Shown here piece after piece: positions 9,040 through 17,802 of a stretch of 64,000 nucleotides of DNA (position 1 is the first letter of the stretch; each line of letters opens with the position of its first letter). The translations under genes and the position numbers were made by a program. The notes beneath the pieces are model-generated. The model did no database searches. It worked only from the letters and a program-made list of their open reading frames with translations, and was not told the DNA's origin. The DNA lies in NCBI RefSeq assembly GCF_004745075.1, contig NZ_RHFH01000010.1:1-64000 (forward strand). The letters are read 5' to 3'. This stretch comes from Brevibacterium sp. S111 (GTDB taxonomy: Bacteria; Actinomycetota; Actinomycetes; Actinomycetales; Brevibacteriaceae).

Positions 9040-9831
9040 CTATTCCCCGGCAGTGTCTGACGGGGCCGACTCGGCGGCACCGCTGCGCGCCTTGGCCAGG
9101 ACCGCCTCGGCGATGGTTCGGGCATCGAAGTCGAGAGTCGCCACGTGACGCGACTGCCGCAGCGCCACGATCCGGGCCGGGTTCGGCAGATCGGACCGCA
9201 GGACACGCAGGGTGCGAGGCCCGACGACGTTGTCCTCACCGGAGATCATCGCGGTCACCGGGGACTCGATCTTCCACAGATCCTCGCGGAGAATCTTCAG
9301 CGCTCGGTGGAACGAGGCCAAGGGGGCCAGCGGGGTCCGATGGTAGGCGTATTCATCGCGTTCGGGGTGGGCGATGTCCCCGCCGATCGCTGGAATCGTG
9401 CGGACCACGTGGCGGAGCACGGGCAGGAGAGGTGCGAAAGGGGAGTCGACGTAGAGTGCCGGATTGACGGCGACGATCTCATCGGGGGCCGCCCCAGCCG
9501 TGCCCAGGGCCAATGCCAGAGATCCGCCCATTGACAGACCGGCGACGACCACGCGTTCGTGGTCGGCCTGCAGCCGACTCAGCTCCAGGCGTGCCGCGCC
9601 GAGCCAGTCGGACCAGCCGGTGCGAGCCATGTCCTGCCATGTCGTGCCGTGCCCGGGCAGGCAGGGCACAGCGACATCGATGCCCTCGGCCGCGAGCGCG
9701 CGGGCGATCGGCACCCAGACCACGGGAGAACCGGTGAGTCCGTGCAGAAAGAGGACCGCGGTCGATGATCCGGCACTGAGACTGCGGTAGGCAGATCTCG
9801 GCTCGGACCGCACAGTGAAATCGATCTCCAT
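9040..9831 (-). CDS. Alpha/beta-hydrolase, carboxylesterase or monoacylglycerol lipase-like
   Basis: A 263-residue serine hydrolase. FLHGLTGSP supplies the oxyanion region, GLSMGGS the nucleophile elbow (Ser100), and GEDNVVGP and SRHVATLDFD the acid and histidine. The overall pattern resembles the Est30/monoacylglycerol lipase group, which cleaves short-chain or monoacyl esters. The start ATG 9831 fits the conserved N-terminus; upstream codons of the open frame are not family-like. The gene is divergent from plsC with about 100 bases between the starts, so a joint role in acylglycerol turnover is possible but unproven. Confidence 0.85.
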   Translation of the reverse strand: MEIDFTVRSEPRSAYRSLSAGSSTAVLFLHGLTGSPVVWVPIARALAAEGIDVAVPCLPGHGTTWQDMARTGWSDWLGAARLELSRLQADHERVVVAGLSMGGSLALALGTAGAAPDEIVAVNPALYVDSPFAPLLPVLRHVVRTIPAIGGDIAHPERDEYAYHRTPLAPLASFHRALKILREDLWKIESPVTAMISGEDNVVGPRTLRVLRSDLPNPARIVALRQSRHVATLDFDARTIAEAVLAKARSGAAESAPSDTAGE

Positions 9832-9936
9832 GCAACCAGCATGGCACGGATGAGATGATCCCGGCATGGCTTTTCACAGTTGGTGACGATATATGATTGC
9901 CGAGGACGACAAAGGGTCGTACATGGAAGGGTGCGC

Positions 9937-10770
9937 GTGTTCTACTGGTTTCTCAAGCGAGTCCTCGCTGGACCCATCCTGCGGATCCTGTTCCGTCCAT
10001 GGGTGCGCGGCCTGGACAATCTTCCGGCGGACGGCCCAGCGATCATCGCGGGAAACCACAACCACTTCATGGATTCGATCTTCGTCCCGCTGCTCGCACC
10101 GCGGCCCGTCGTCTACCTGGCGAAGAAGGACTACTTCACCGGGCGCGGCATCAAAGGGGCTGTGACCCGATGGTTCTTCAAACTCAACAATCAGCTGCCC
10201 ATGGACCGCGGCGGCGGCTCAGGGTCCCAGGCCTCACTCGAATCGGGGCTGAAGGTCCTGGGAGAAGGCAACTCCCTGGGCATCTACCCGGAGGGAACGC
10301 GCTCACCTGACGGCAAGCTCTACCGGGGCCGGACCGGAATCGCCCGGCTGGTCCTCGAATCGGGAGCACCGGTGATCCCGGTGGCGATCATCGGCACGGA
10401 CAAACTCCAACCTGCCGGTCGCCTCGTGCCGAAGCTGCGCCGAGTGGGAGTCGTCTTCGGAACTCCCATGGACTTCTCGAAGTACTCGAGCCTGCCCACC
10501 GACCGTTTCCTCCTGCGTTCGGTGACCGACGAGATCATGTACGAGATCATGCGGCTGTCGGGCCAGGAATACGTCGACACCTACGCCTCGACCGTCAAGA
10601 CCAAGCTGCTGACGAGTGCGAAGCCGAAGAAGGCTGAGTCGGCGAAGGACACGGCGAAGAAGTCCGGCTCCGGCAGAAAGGCCGATTCGCCGAAGAAGGC
10701 CAAGGACTCCGACCGGACGTCATCCGATCCGGACAGCCAGCCGGAGGGCCGCTCTGACGCGGCCGAATGA
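9937..10770 (+). CDS. plsC: 1-acylglycerol-3-phosphate acyltransferase
   Basis: This membrane-associated enzyme acylates lysophosphatidic acid to phosphatidic acid. The acyltransferase box is HNHFMD (His41, Asp46), with the later PEGTRS motif for phosphate binding. I chose GTG 9937 because GGAAGG lies six bases before it; GTG 9931 and the far upstream ATG 9880 are alternatives. The last 60 residues are a Lys/Ser/Ala/Asp-rich tail (KKAESAKDTAKKSG...) outside the catalytic fold, common in this actinobacterial group and probably disordered. Several PlsC paralogues usually exist, so substrate preference is not fixed. Confidence 0.88.
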   Translation: MFYWFLKRVLAGPILRILFRPWVRGLDNLPADGPAIIAGNHNHFMDSIFVPLLAPRPVVYLAKKDYFTGRGIKGAVTRWFFKLNNQLPMDRGGGSGSQASLESGLKVLGEGNSLGIYPEGTRSPDGKLYRGRTGIARLVLESGAPVIPVAIIGTDKLQPAGRLVPKLRRVGVVFGTPMDFSKYSSLPTDRFLLRSVTDEIMYEIMRLSGQEYVDTYASTVKTKLLTSAKPKKAESAKDTAKKSGSGRKADSPKKAKDSDRTSSDPDSQPEGRSDAAE

Positions 10771-10997
10771 GCTGTCGGTTCCGGCCCCATGGCGGCTGGA
10801 TGACATGTTCGAATACTGCGATAACGGCGACACGCAGAAATTGTTACCTTGGGGTGTTTGTCCAGACCGGCCCGGCAGAATAGCTTGGAGTTGTTGAATC
10901 CCACTGTAGGTTCGCTGGGAAGAGGGCTAGAATGACTATGTTCTCGGTCCTTCCAAGCGACCTTCGCTTCCCCCAGGGACTTTAAGGAGGAGTCGGT

Positions 10998-11579
10998 GTG
11001 AACCGCTCAAGTCACGAAAGCGTCGACATGACGCCGATGCCGTCAGCGGCCCAAGGGCTGCTGTTCGATGATGATCTGCCCGTTCTCGACGAAGAGGCCG
11101 GCTACCGCGGTCCCACCGTCTGCAAGGTCGTCGGCATCAGCTACCGTCGTCTCGACTACTGGGCGCGCACCGACCTGGTGACCCCGTCGATCCGCAATGC
11201 CACCGGGTCCGGCAGCCAGCGGCTCTACAGCTTCCGCGACATCCTCGTCCTCAAGATCGTCAAACGGCTCCTCGACACCGGCGTCGGGCTGCAGTCGATC
11301 CGCACCGCGGTCGAGCACCTGCGTTCCCGCGGCGTCGAAGATCTCTCTCAGATCACGCTGATGTCCGACGGCGCCAGCGTCTTCGAATGCACCTCACCCG
11401 ACGAAGTCGTCGACCTCCTCCAGGGAGGACAGGGCGTGTTCGGAATCGCCGTCGGTCGGGTCTGGAACGAAGTCGAAGGCACGTTGTCAGAGCTGCCGAG
11501 CGAGCGCATCCCCGAAGACGATGCGGCCATCGAAGCGATGGACGAGCTCGCGGCCCGTCGCGCCCGTAAGAGCGGCTGA
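10998..11579 (+). CDS. MerR-family transcriptional regulator (Rv1830-type)
   Basis: A 193-residue regulator with a MerR-like winged helix near residues 35-105 (GYRGPTVCKVVGISYRRLDYWAR, in part). This is followed by LYSFRDILVLKIVKRLLDTG and a C-terminal region VDLLQGGQGVFGIAV typical of the conserved actinobacterial Rv1830 group. The metal- and drug-binding cysteines of classical MerR proteins are absent. The start GTG 10998 follows AAGGAGGAG at good spacing. In related genomes this family sits near FtsR/GarA genes and is linked to cell-cycle or growth control, but its targets here are unknown. Confidence 0.88.
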   Translation: MNRSSHESVDMTPMPSAAQGLLFDDDLPVLDEEAGYRGPTVCKVVGISYRRLDYWARTDLVTPSIRNATGSGSQRLYSFRDILVLKIVKRLLDTGVGLQSIRTAVEHLRSRGVEDLSQITLMSDGASVFECTSPDEVVDLLQGGQGVFGIAVGRVWNEVEGTLSELPSERIPEDDAAIEAMDELAARRARKSG

Positions 11580-11612
11580 CCTCCGCAGCGCTCCACTGCA
11601 CCTGATTCGCCG

Positions 11613-11643
11613 AGGCGGTCCATCCGGAAAGGATGGGCCGCCT
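11613..11643. terminator. Terminator after the MerR gene
   Basis: AGGCGGTCCATCC (11613-11625) pairs, with one G-T wobble, with GGATGGGCCGCCT (11631-11643) around a 5-base loop. It lies 34 bases past the MerR stop. Confidence 0.75.
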
Positions 11644-11698
11644 TAGTCGTTCACCGCCGGCCCGGTGTGTGGCCGCGGCATGTCACCTGAAGTGCTGC

Positions 11699-11736
11699 GC
11701 AGATACAGAAGTGAGTGCTTGGCAGATACAGAAGTG
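11699..11736. repeat. 15-bp direct repeat
   Basis: GCAGATACAGAAGTG occurs at 11699-11713 and 11722-11736. The second copy runs into the left arm of the next hairpin, so it may be a partial duplication of terminator sequence. Confidence 0.7.
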
Positions 11737-11768
11737 CCGCCCGAACGGAAGCTCGGGCGGCACTTCTG
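11729..11768. terminator. Terminator after the ParA-like gene
   Basis: CAGAAGTGCCGCCCGA (11729-11744) is perfectly complementary to 11753-11768 with an 8-base loop. It lies 24 bases beyond the stop codon of the minus-strand ParA-like gene. Confidence 0.8.
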
Positions 11769-11791
11769 AGATCTCTGATCTGGGGGAGTGG

Positions 11792-12634
11792 CTACTTCTT
11801 CTCCGACGCCGTCCTGGTCGGCTTCGCATCGCCTCCGCGGCGTCCCCGGATGTTCTCCGAACGCAGTGCTCGTTCGAGAAGGGCATCGAAGGAGCCGGCG
11901 ACCTCTTCTGCGGGCTTGCCGGGCCAGGAGTGGATCGGACGCGCCGAACCCTGGGCCTGCTGCATGACGGCACGTTCGGCCAGCGGCGGGTTGAGAACGA
12001 GGGGACCGAACATCTCACGCATCTCTTGGATGCGGTAGTCGTGTTCGGTCGAACCGGCCCGAACGCGGTTGACGACGAGGCCGAGAGGCTGCAGATCGCT
12101 GGCGCCGCGCTGGCGCAGCTCGTCCGTGGCGCGCAGGGCTCGATCGGCGGCCGCCACGGAGAACAGGCTCGGCTCGGTGACGACGGCAACCCGGTTGCTC
12201 GCCGTCCAGGCCGTCCGGGTCAGCCCGTTGAGGCTCGGCGGGCAGTCGATGAGGACGAGCCGGTAGCCTTTGGCAATCCGTGCCAGGGCATCCTCGAGGC
12301 GACGCAGGTAGCGTTCGGACAAGGACGGGCGATCGAACTCCGCGGCCCGAGGCGAACCGGAGATCACATCGAGATGACCGAGCCTGTCACCGACCCACCC
12401 CGAGGGGATGATGGCCTCGGACAGGATCTTCTGGGACTTCGGGGCAGCGAGGACGTCGGCGATGTCGACGCGCGTCGAGGTCGGCACATCGAGCCCCGTC
12501 GACGAGTCCGCTTGCGGATCCATGTCGACGACCAAGGTCGGAATTCCCCTGTTGTAGGCCGCCGAAGCTAGACCGAGCGTCACGGACGTCTTACCGACTC
12601 CGCCTTTGAGGCTGCTGATACTGAGGACAAGCAC
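11792..12634 (-). CDS. Orphan ParA-like ATPase
   Basis: A 280-residue Walker ATPase of the ParA/MinD type. The deviant Walker A motif KGGVGKTS stands at residues 10-17, with switch segments VVDMDPQADSS and LIDCPPSLN. No ParB or parS-like partner is adjacent, so this is an orphan ParA like the division-associated PldP of Corynebacterium; that comparison is an inference. I place the start at GTG 12634, just before the conserved beta-strand. GTG 12691 would add 19 unconserved residues. The C-terminus is basic (RGRRGGDAKPTRTASEKK), possibly for nonspecific DNA binding. Confidence 0.85.
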   Translation of the reverse strand: MLVLSISSLKGGVGKTSVTLGLASAAYNRGIPTLVVDMDPQADSSTGLDVPTSTRVDIADVLAAPKSQKILSEAIIPSGWVGDRLGHLDVISGSPRAAEFDRPSLSERYLRRLEDALARIAKGYRLVLIDCPPSLNGLTRTAWTASNRVAVVTEPSLFSVAAADRALRATDELRQRGASDLQPLGLVVNRVRAGSTEHDYRIQEMREMFGPLVLNPPLAERAVMQQAQGSARPIHSWPGKPAEEVAGSFDALLERALRSENIRGRRGGDAKPTRTASEKK

Positions 12635-12810
12635 TCTCCTACGGTAACGTATCGGGGCCTGCGGGGCTGAGCCGACCACGCCGAGACTCACGTCTCAGTC
12701 CGAAGTCGACCCCCGCCCGCGAAGGTGTCTCAGGTCACTGAGTAGAGTATGTTCCCGACAGCTTGTCGACCAGTCGCCCAGTGCGGCCGTTACAGAAGTG
12801 AGAGACACCT

Positions 12811-15800
12811 ATGTTCTCTAAAGTTCTCGTGGCCAACCGCGGAGAGATCGCCGTTCGTGCGTTCCGTGCCGCTTATGAGCTCGGAGCCTCCACCGTCGCG
12901 GTCTTCCCGTATGAGGACCGCAATTCCGAGCACCGAATGAAGGCCGACGAAGCCTACATGATCGGTGAGGAGGGCCATCCCGTCCGCGCCTACCTCAGCA
13001 TCGAAGAGATGCTGCGGGTGGCCAAGGAGAGCGGTGCCGACGCGATCTACCCCGGTTACGGCTTCCTCTCGGAGAACCCCGACCTGGCGCGCGCCTGCGC
13101 CGAGGCGGGAATCACCTTCATCGGCCCGCAGGCCGATGTCCTCGAACTCGCCGGAAACAAGGTCCAGGCCCTGGCCGCAGCCCGCAACGCCGGCATTCCC
13201 GTGCTCGACTCGACACGTCCCTCGGCCGATATCGCGCAGCTGCTCGCCGATGCCGAATCGATGGAGTATCCCCTGTTCGTCAAGGCCGTCGCCGGCGGCG
13301 GCGGTCGCGGCATGCGCCGTGTCGCCGACCCGACCGACCTCGAAGATGCTCTCAAGGCCGCCATGCGTGAGGCCGAAGGCGCCTTCGGCGACCCGACGGT
13401 GTTCATCGAGCAGGCCGTGCAGCGTCCGCGCCACATCGAGGTCCAGGTGCTGGCCGACAACGACTCGAACGCCATCCACCTGTTCGAACGTGACTGCTCG
13501 GTCCAGCGTCGTCACCAGAAGGTCGTCGAAATCGCACCGGCACCGAACCTCGATCCCGCGATCGCGGCCGAGCTGCACGCCGATGCCCTGAAGTTCGCGA
13601 AGGCACTGGGCTACCAGAACGCGGGAACCGTCGAGTTCCTGCTCGAAACCGACGGCCCGCGCGCCGGCAAACACGTGTTCATCGAAATGAACCCGCGCAT
13701 CCAGGTCGAGCACACGGTGACCGAAGAGATCACCGACATCGACCTCGTCGCCTCGCAGATGCGCGTCGCCGCCGGTGCCACCCTCGACGAGATCGGCCTG
13801 CACCAGGAGGACATGCGCATCAAGGGCGCCGCCCTGCAGTGCCGGATCACCACCGAGGATCCCGCGAACTCCTTCCGGCCCGACACCGGCACGATCACCG
13901 CCTACCGGTCCGCCGGCGGTGCGGGTGTCCGCCTCGACGGTGGCACCGTCCACGCCGGGGCCGCCGTCAGCCCCCACTTCGACTCGATGCTCGTCAAACT
14001 CTCCTGCCGCGGGCGTGACTTCCCGCAGGCCGTCGGCCGCGCCAAGCGGGCCCTCGCCGAGTTCCGCATCCGCGGTGTGTCATCGAACATCGGGTTCCTC
14101 CAGGCCGTCCTCGACGATCCCTCGTTCGTCGCCGGCGACCTGTCCACCTCGTTCATCGAAGAGCGCCCGCAGCTGCTCGACGCTCGTGTCAGCGCCGACC
14201 GCGGTTCGAAGCTGCTCGACTACCTCGCCGACGTCACGGTCAATCGCCCGAACGGCGAGCCCGGGCTGCGCATCCGCCCCGGCGACAAGCTTCCCGACAT
14301 CGACCTGTCGGCGACTCCCGCACCCGGCAGCCGCGACCGCCTCGCCGAGCTCGGCCCCGAGGGATTCGCCCGCGCCCTGCGTGAGCAGACCGCACTGGCA
14401 GTGACCGACACGACGTTCCGCGACGCCCACCAGTCCCTGCTCGCCACCCGTGTGCGCACCCGCGACCTGCTGGCCGTGGCCGGACACGTGTCGCGGATGA
14501 CCCCTGAGCTGCTGAGCATCGAGGCCTGGGGCGGAGCCACTTATGATGTGGCCCTGCGCTTCCTCGGCGAAGACCCCTGGGAGCGTCTCGAATCTCTGCG
14601 TGCGGCGGTGCCCAACATCAACCTCCAGATGCTGCTGCGCGGGCGCAACACCGTCGGCTACACCCCGTACCCGACCGAGGTCACCGACGCCTTCGTCGAC
14701 GAAGCCGCCCGCACCGGCATCGACATCTTCCGCATCTTCGACGCACTCAACGACGTCGAACAGATGCGTCCGGCGATCGAAGCGGTGCGTGCGACGAATT
14801 CCTCGCTCGCCGAGGTGGCCCTGTGCTACACCTCGGACATCCTCGATCCGCGTGAGGAGCTCTACACCCTCGACTACTACCTGCGTCTGGCGGGCCAGAT
14901 CGTCGAGGCCGGTGCCCACGTGCTCGCGATCAAGGATATGGCCGGACTGCTGCGTCCGGCGGCGGCGGTGAAGCTCGTGACCGCACTGCGCGAGAACTTC
15001 GACCTGCCCGTCCACGTCCATACACACGACACCGCGGGCGGACAGCTGGCCACTCTGTACGCGGCAGCCGCTGCCGGCGCCGATGCCGTCGACGCCGCCT
15101 CGGCGGCCATGGCCGGCACGACCAGCCAGCCGAGCCTCTCGGCCCTCGTCGCCGGTTTCGAGCACACCGAACGCGACACGGGTATCAGCCTCGACGCCGT
15201 CAGCGACCTCGAACCCTACTGGGAGTCCGTGCGCAAACTCTACGCACCCTTCGAGTCCGGTCTCGCCGGACCCACCGGTCGCGTCTACCGCCACGAGATC
15301 CCCGGCGGACAGCTGTCGAACCTGCGTCAGCAGGCCGTCGCCCTCGGTCTGGGGGAGCGGTTCGAAGACATCGAGCACATGTACGCTGCCGCCGATTCGA
15401 TCCTCGGCCACCTCGTCAAGGTCACCCCCTCGTCGAAGGTCGTCGGCGACCTCGCGCTCCACCTCGTCGGAGCCGGTGTCTCACCGGAGGAGTTCGCGGA
15501 GAACCCGGATAAATTCGACATCCCGGACTCGGTCATCGGCTTCCTGAGCGGCGACCTCGGTGACCCTCCGGGCGGATGGCCCGAGCCGTTCCGGACCAAG
15601 GCCCTGGCCGGACGCTCGCCCAAACCGCTGACCGAACACCTCGAACCCGAGGACGCGGCCGCACTGGAGACCCCGGGCCGGGAGCGCAAGGACAAGCTCA
15701 ACGAGCTTCTGTTCCCCGGACCGACGAAGGAATTCGAGTCGATGCGCTCGAACTACGGAGACCTCTCCGTGGTCGAGACCTCCGAATACCTCTACGGCCT

Positions 15801-16212
15801 CACCGCCGGAGAGGAACACGCGGTCGAACTGTCCAAGGGCAAGAACCTGCTCATCGGAGTCCAAGCCGTCGGCGGCACCGACGAACGCGGCATGCGTTCG
15901 GTGATGTTCACCCTCAACGGACAGCTGCGCCCGCTGCAGGTGCGCGACCGCTCCGTCGAGAGCGAAGTCAAGACCGCAGAGAAGGCCGATCCGAACAACC
16001 GCGGCCATGTCGGCAGTCCCTTCGCCGGCGTCGTGACCATGCAGGTCCATGAGGGGGACAGGGTCGCGGCCGGCGACACCGTCGCCACGATCGAAGCGAT
16101 GAAGATGGAAGCGACGATCACCACGCAGACGGCCGGCACCGTGTCCCGGGTGGCCATCTCCGATGTCCAGCAGCTCGAAGGCGGCGACCTCGTCGTGGTG
16201 ATCGATGCCTGA
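12811..16212 (+). CDS. pyc: Pyruvate carboxylase
   Basis: A biotin enzyme that carboxylates pyruvate to oxaloacetate for anaplerosis. The 1133-residue chain holds all parts: an N-terminal biotin carboxylase domain (ANRGEIAVR, the glycine-rich ATP loop AGGGGRGM, and EMNPRIQVEH), a central carboxyltransferase domain (DTTFRDAHQSLLATR, metal-binding HTHDTAGG), and a C-terminal biotinyl domain with EAMKMEA, where Lys1098 carries biotin. Length is normal for single-chain enzymes. The 3' end overlaps def by eight bases, suggesting coupled expression. Confidence 0.97.
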   Translation: MFSKVLVANRGEIAVRAFRAAYELGASTVAVFPYEDRNSEHRMKADEAYMIGEEGHPVRAYLSIEEMLRVAKESGADAIYPGYGFLSENPDLARACAEAGITFIGPQADVLELAGNKVQALAAARNAGIPVLDSTRPSADIAQLLADAESMEYPLFVKAVAGGGGRGMRRVADPTDLEDALKAAMREAEGAFGDPTVFIEQAVQRPRHIEVQVLADNDSNAIHLFERDCSVQRRHQKVVEIAPAPNLDPAIAAELHADALKFAKALGYQNAGTVEFLLETDGPRAGKHVFIEMNPRIQVEHTVTEEITDIDLVASQMRVAAGATLDEIGLHQEDMRIKGAALQCRITTEDPANSFRPDTGTITAYRSAGGAGVRLDGGTVHAGAAVSPHFDSMLVKLSCRGRDFPQAVGRAKRALAEFRIRGVSSNIGFLQAVLDDPSFVAGDLSTSFIEERPQLLDARVSADRGSKLLDYLADVTVNRPNGEPGLRIRPGDKLPDIDLSATPAPGSRDRLAELGPEGFARALREQTALAVTDTTFRDAHQSLLATRVRTRDLLAVAGHVSRMTPELLSIEAWGGATYDVALRFLGEDPWERLESLRAAVPNINLQMLLRGRNTVGYTPYPTEVTDAFVDEAARTGIDIFRIFDALNDVEQMRPAIEAVRATNSSLAEVALCYTSDILDPREELYTLDYYLRLAGQIVEAGAHVLAIKDMAGLLRPAAAVKLVTALRENFDLPVHVHTHDTAGGQLATLYAAAAAGADAVDAASAAMAGTTSQPSLSALVAGFEHTERDTGISLDAVSDLEPYWESVRKLYAPFESGLAGPTGRVYRHEIPGGQLSNLRQQAVALGLGERFEDIEHMYAAADSILGHLVKVTPSSKVVGDLALHLVGAGVSPEEFAENPDKFDIPDSVIGFLSGDLGDPPGGWPEPFRTKALAGRSPKPLTEHLEPEDAAALETPGRERKDKLNELLFPGPTKEFESMRSNYGDLSVVETSEYLYGLTAGEEHAVELSKGKNLLIGVQAVGGTDERGMRSVMFTLNGQLRPLQVRDRSVESEVKTAEKADPNNRGHVGSPFAGVVTMQVHEGDRVAAGDTVATIEAMKMEATITTQTAGTVSRVAISDVQQLEGGDLVVVIDA

Positions 16213-16711
16213 GCGCGATATCCGGCTGTGGGGCGATCCCGTCCTCCGCAGCCGCTGCGAAGCGGTGACGGTCTTCGACGACAGCGTCGAAGCTCTCGCG
16301 GTCGACCTCGTCGACACGGCACGGCCGGAGGGCCGTGCCGCCGTCGCGGCCCCACAGATCGGTGTGGGGCTGCGCGCCTTCGGCTACGACCTCGACGGAC
16401 GCACCGGTTATGTCATCAACCCGGAGATCGTCGAAGTCGGGGGAGAGCTGCGCGACATCGAAGAGGGCTGCCTGTCGGTCCCCGGACTGTTCTTCCCCAC
16501 CCCACGCTACGAATTCGCCAGAGTGCGCGGGGTGGATGCGCAGAACCGTCCGGTCGAGATCGAGGGCCGCGAGGTGTTCGCCCAGATGCTCCAGCACGAA
16601 GTCGGCCACCTCGACGGCCAGGTCTACATCCAGACCCTGCCCACCGAGCGCCGCCGCGAGGCGATGAAGGCGATCCGGTCGGCCGATTGGTTCCTCAGCC
16701 GCAACGCCTGA
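16205..16711 (+). CDS. def: Peptide deformylase
   Basis: Removes the formyl group from the initiator methionine of new proteins. The 168-residue protein has the three family motifs: GVAAPQIGVG-like VAAPQIGVG (residues 47-55), EEGCLSVPG (Cys89 as metal ligand) and QHEVGHLDG (His131, Glu132, His135). The start lies inside the last codons of pyc, so translation is probably coupled. No methionyl-tRNA formyltransferase gene is nearby, so this may be one of two deformylases in the genome. Confidence 0.95.
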   Translation: MPERDIRLWGDPVLRSRCEAVTVFDDSVEALAVDLVDTARPEGRAAVAAPQIGVGLRAFGYDLDGRTGYVINPEIVEVGGELRDIEEGCLSVPGLFFPTPRYEFARVRGVDAQNRPVEIEGREVFAQMLQHEVGHLDGQVYIQTLPTERRREAMKAIRSADWFLSRNA

Positions 16712-16781
16712 TCGACGCATCGTCCCGACCGCACCTCGAACGGTCCCCGATCATCAACTATGAACAAAGAAGGAGACGCCA

Positions 16782-17636
16782 GTGAATATTCAGCGCACAG
16801 CAGTCATCGGCAGCGGGCTCATGGGAGCAGGTATCGCCGAGGTGCTCGCGAAGTCCGGGCTCGACGTGATCGTCCGTGAGATCAACGAAGAGGCGTCCGC
16901 CGCAGGACGCGCCCGGATCGAGAAGTCGCTCGGCCGTGCCGTGGAGAAGGGCAAGCTCGACGAGAAGGCCCGAGACGAAGCCCTGGGCCGTCTGCGGTTC
17001 ACCACTGACATCGCCGAACTCGCCGATCGTCAGCTCGTCATCGAAGCCGCCAGCGAGAACGAGGAGATCAAGAAGTCGATCTTCGCCGAACTCGATGGAG
17101 TCGTCACCGACCCCGAGGCGATTCTCGCCTCGAACACATCCTCGATGCCGATCGTCCGCTTCGCCCAGTCGACCGCGCGTCCCGAACGCGTGCTCGGTGT
17201 GCACTTCTTCAACCCGGCTCCCGTGCAGCCGCTGGTTGAGATCGTGTCCTCCGTGCTCACCGCCGATGATGTCCGTGACACCGTGACCTCGTTCGTCGCC
17301 GATGTGCTCGGGAAGAACCCGATCCAGGCCGAGGACCGTCCCGGCTTCATCGTCAACGCGCTGCTCATCCCGTACCTCTTGGGCGCCATCCGGATGCTCG
17401 AGTCCGGGTTCGCGACGAAGGAGGACATCGACGCGGGGATGGTCGGCGGCTGCGCCCACCCGATGGGTCCGATCAAGCTCACCGACCTCGTCGGGCTCGA
17501 TACGTGCCTGTACGCGGCGCAGAGCATCTTCGAAGAGACCGGTGACCCGGCGGCGAAGCCGCCCGTGCTGCTCTCACGCATGGTCGACGCCGGTCTGCTC
17601 GGTGTGAAGTCCGGACGCGGCTTCTACGAATACTGA
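16782..17636 (+). CDS. 3-hydroxybutyryl-CoA / 3-hydroxyacyl-CoA dehydrogenase
   Basis: An NAD(P)-dependent oxidoreductase of 284 residues that interconverts 3-hydroxyacyl-CoA and 3-ketoacyl-CoA. The N-terminal Rossmann motif is GSGLMGAGIA (residues 10-19). The catalytic region HFFNPAPVQPLVEIV supplies the active-site histidine, and the C-terminal helical domain (MVGGCAHPMGPI, KSGRGFYEY) is complete. The GTG start follows GAAGGAG. This corresponds to FadB2-type enzymes rather than the fused FadB. It follows def by 70 bases and ends at a strong terminator. Confidence 0.92.
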   Translation: MNIQRTAVIGSGLMGAGIAEVLAKSGLDVIVREINEEASAAGRARIEKSLGRAVEKGKLDEKARDEALGRLRFTTDIAELADRQLVIEAASENEEIKKSIFAELDGVVTDPEAILASNTSSMPIVRFAQSTARPERVLGVHFFNPAPVQPLVEIVSSVLTADDVRDTVTSFVADVLGKNPIQAEDRPGFIVNALLIPYLLGAIRMLESGFATKEDIDAGMVGGCAHPMGPIKLTDLVGLDTCLYAAQSIFEETGDPAAKPPVLLSRMVDAGLLGVKSGRGFYEY

Positions 17637-17712
17637 GCCTGCGCGGCCGTGGAGGCGCCTGCACCGAGCTTCTCGGTTCGGGCCTCGCGCACAGAGACTC
17701 GCACACAGAGAA

Positions 17713-17752
17713 GGAGGGCCGCTGCGAACCGATGGGTTCGCAGCGGCCCTCC
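17713..17752. terminator. Bidirectional terminator between hydroxyacyl-CoA dehydrogenase and aspT
   Basis: GGAGGGCCGCTGCGAACC (17713-17730) is perfectly complementary to 17735-17752 with a 4-base loop. It sits between two convergent genes. Confidence 0.85.
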
Positions 17753-17802
17753 TCTCTGCTCGTCCGAGCCCGTGGTGTGCGTCGGACTCCGATCGAATGG
17801 GC

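Noticed and set aside
14080..15462. Minus-strand open frame of 460 codons inside pyc
   Set aside because: Composition (Gly/Val/Glu/Arg repeats) is that of a shadow frame; pyc covers the same bases with full domain structure.
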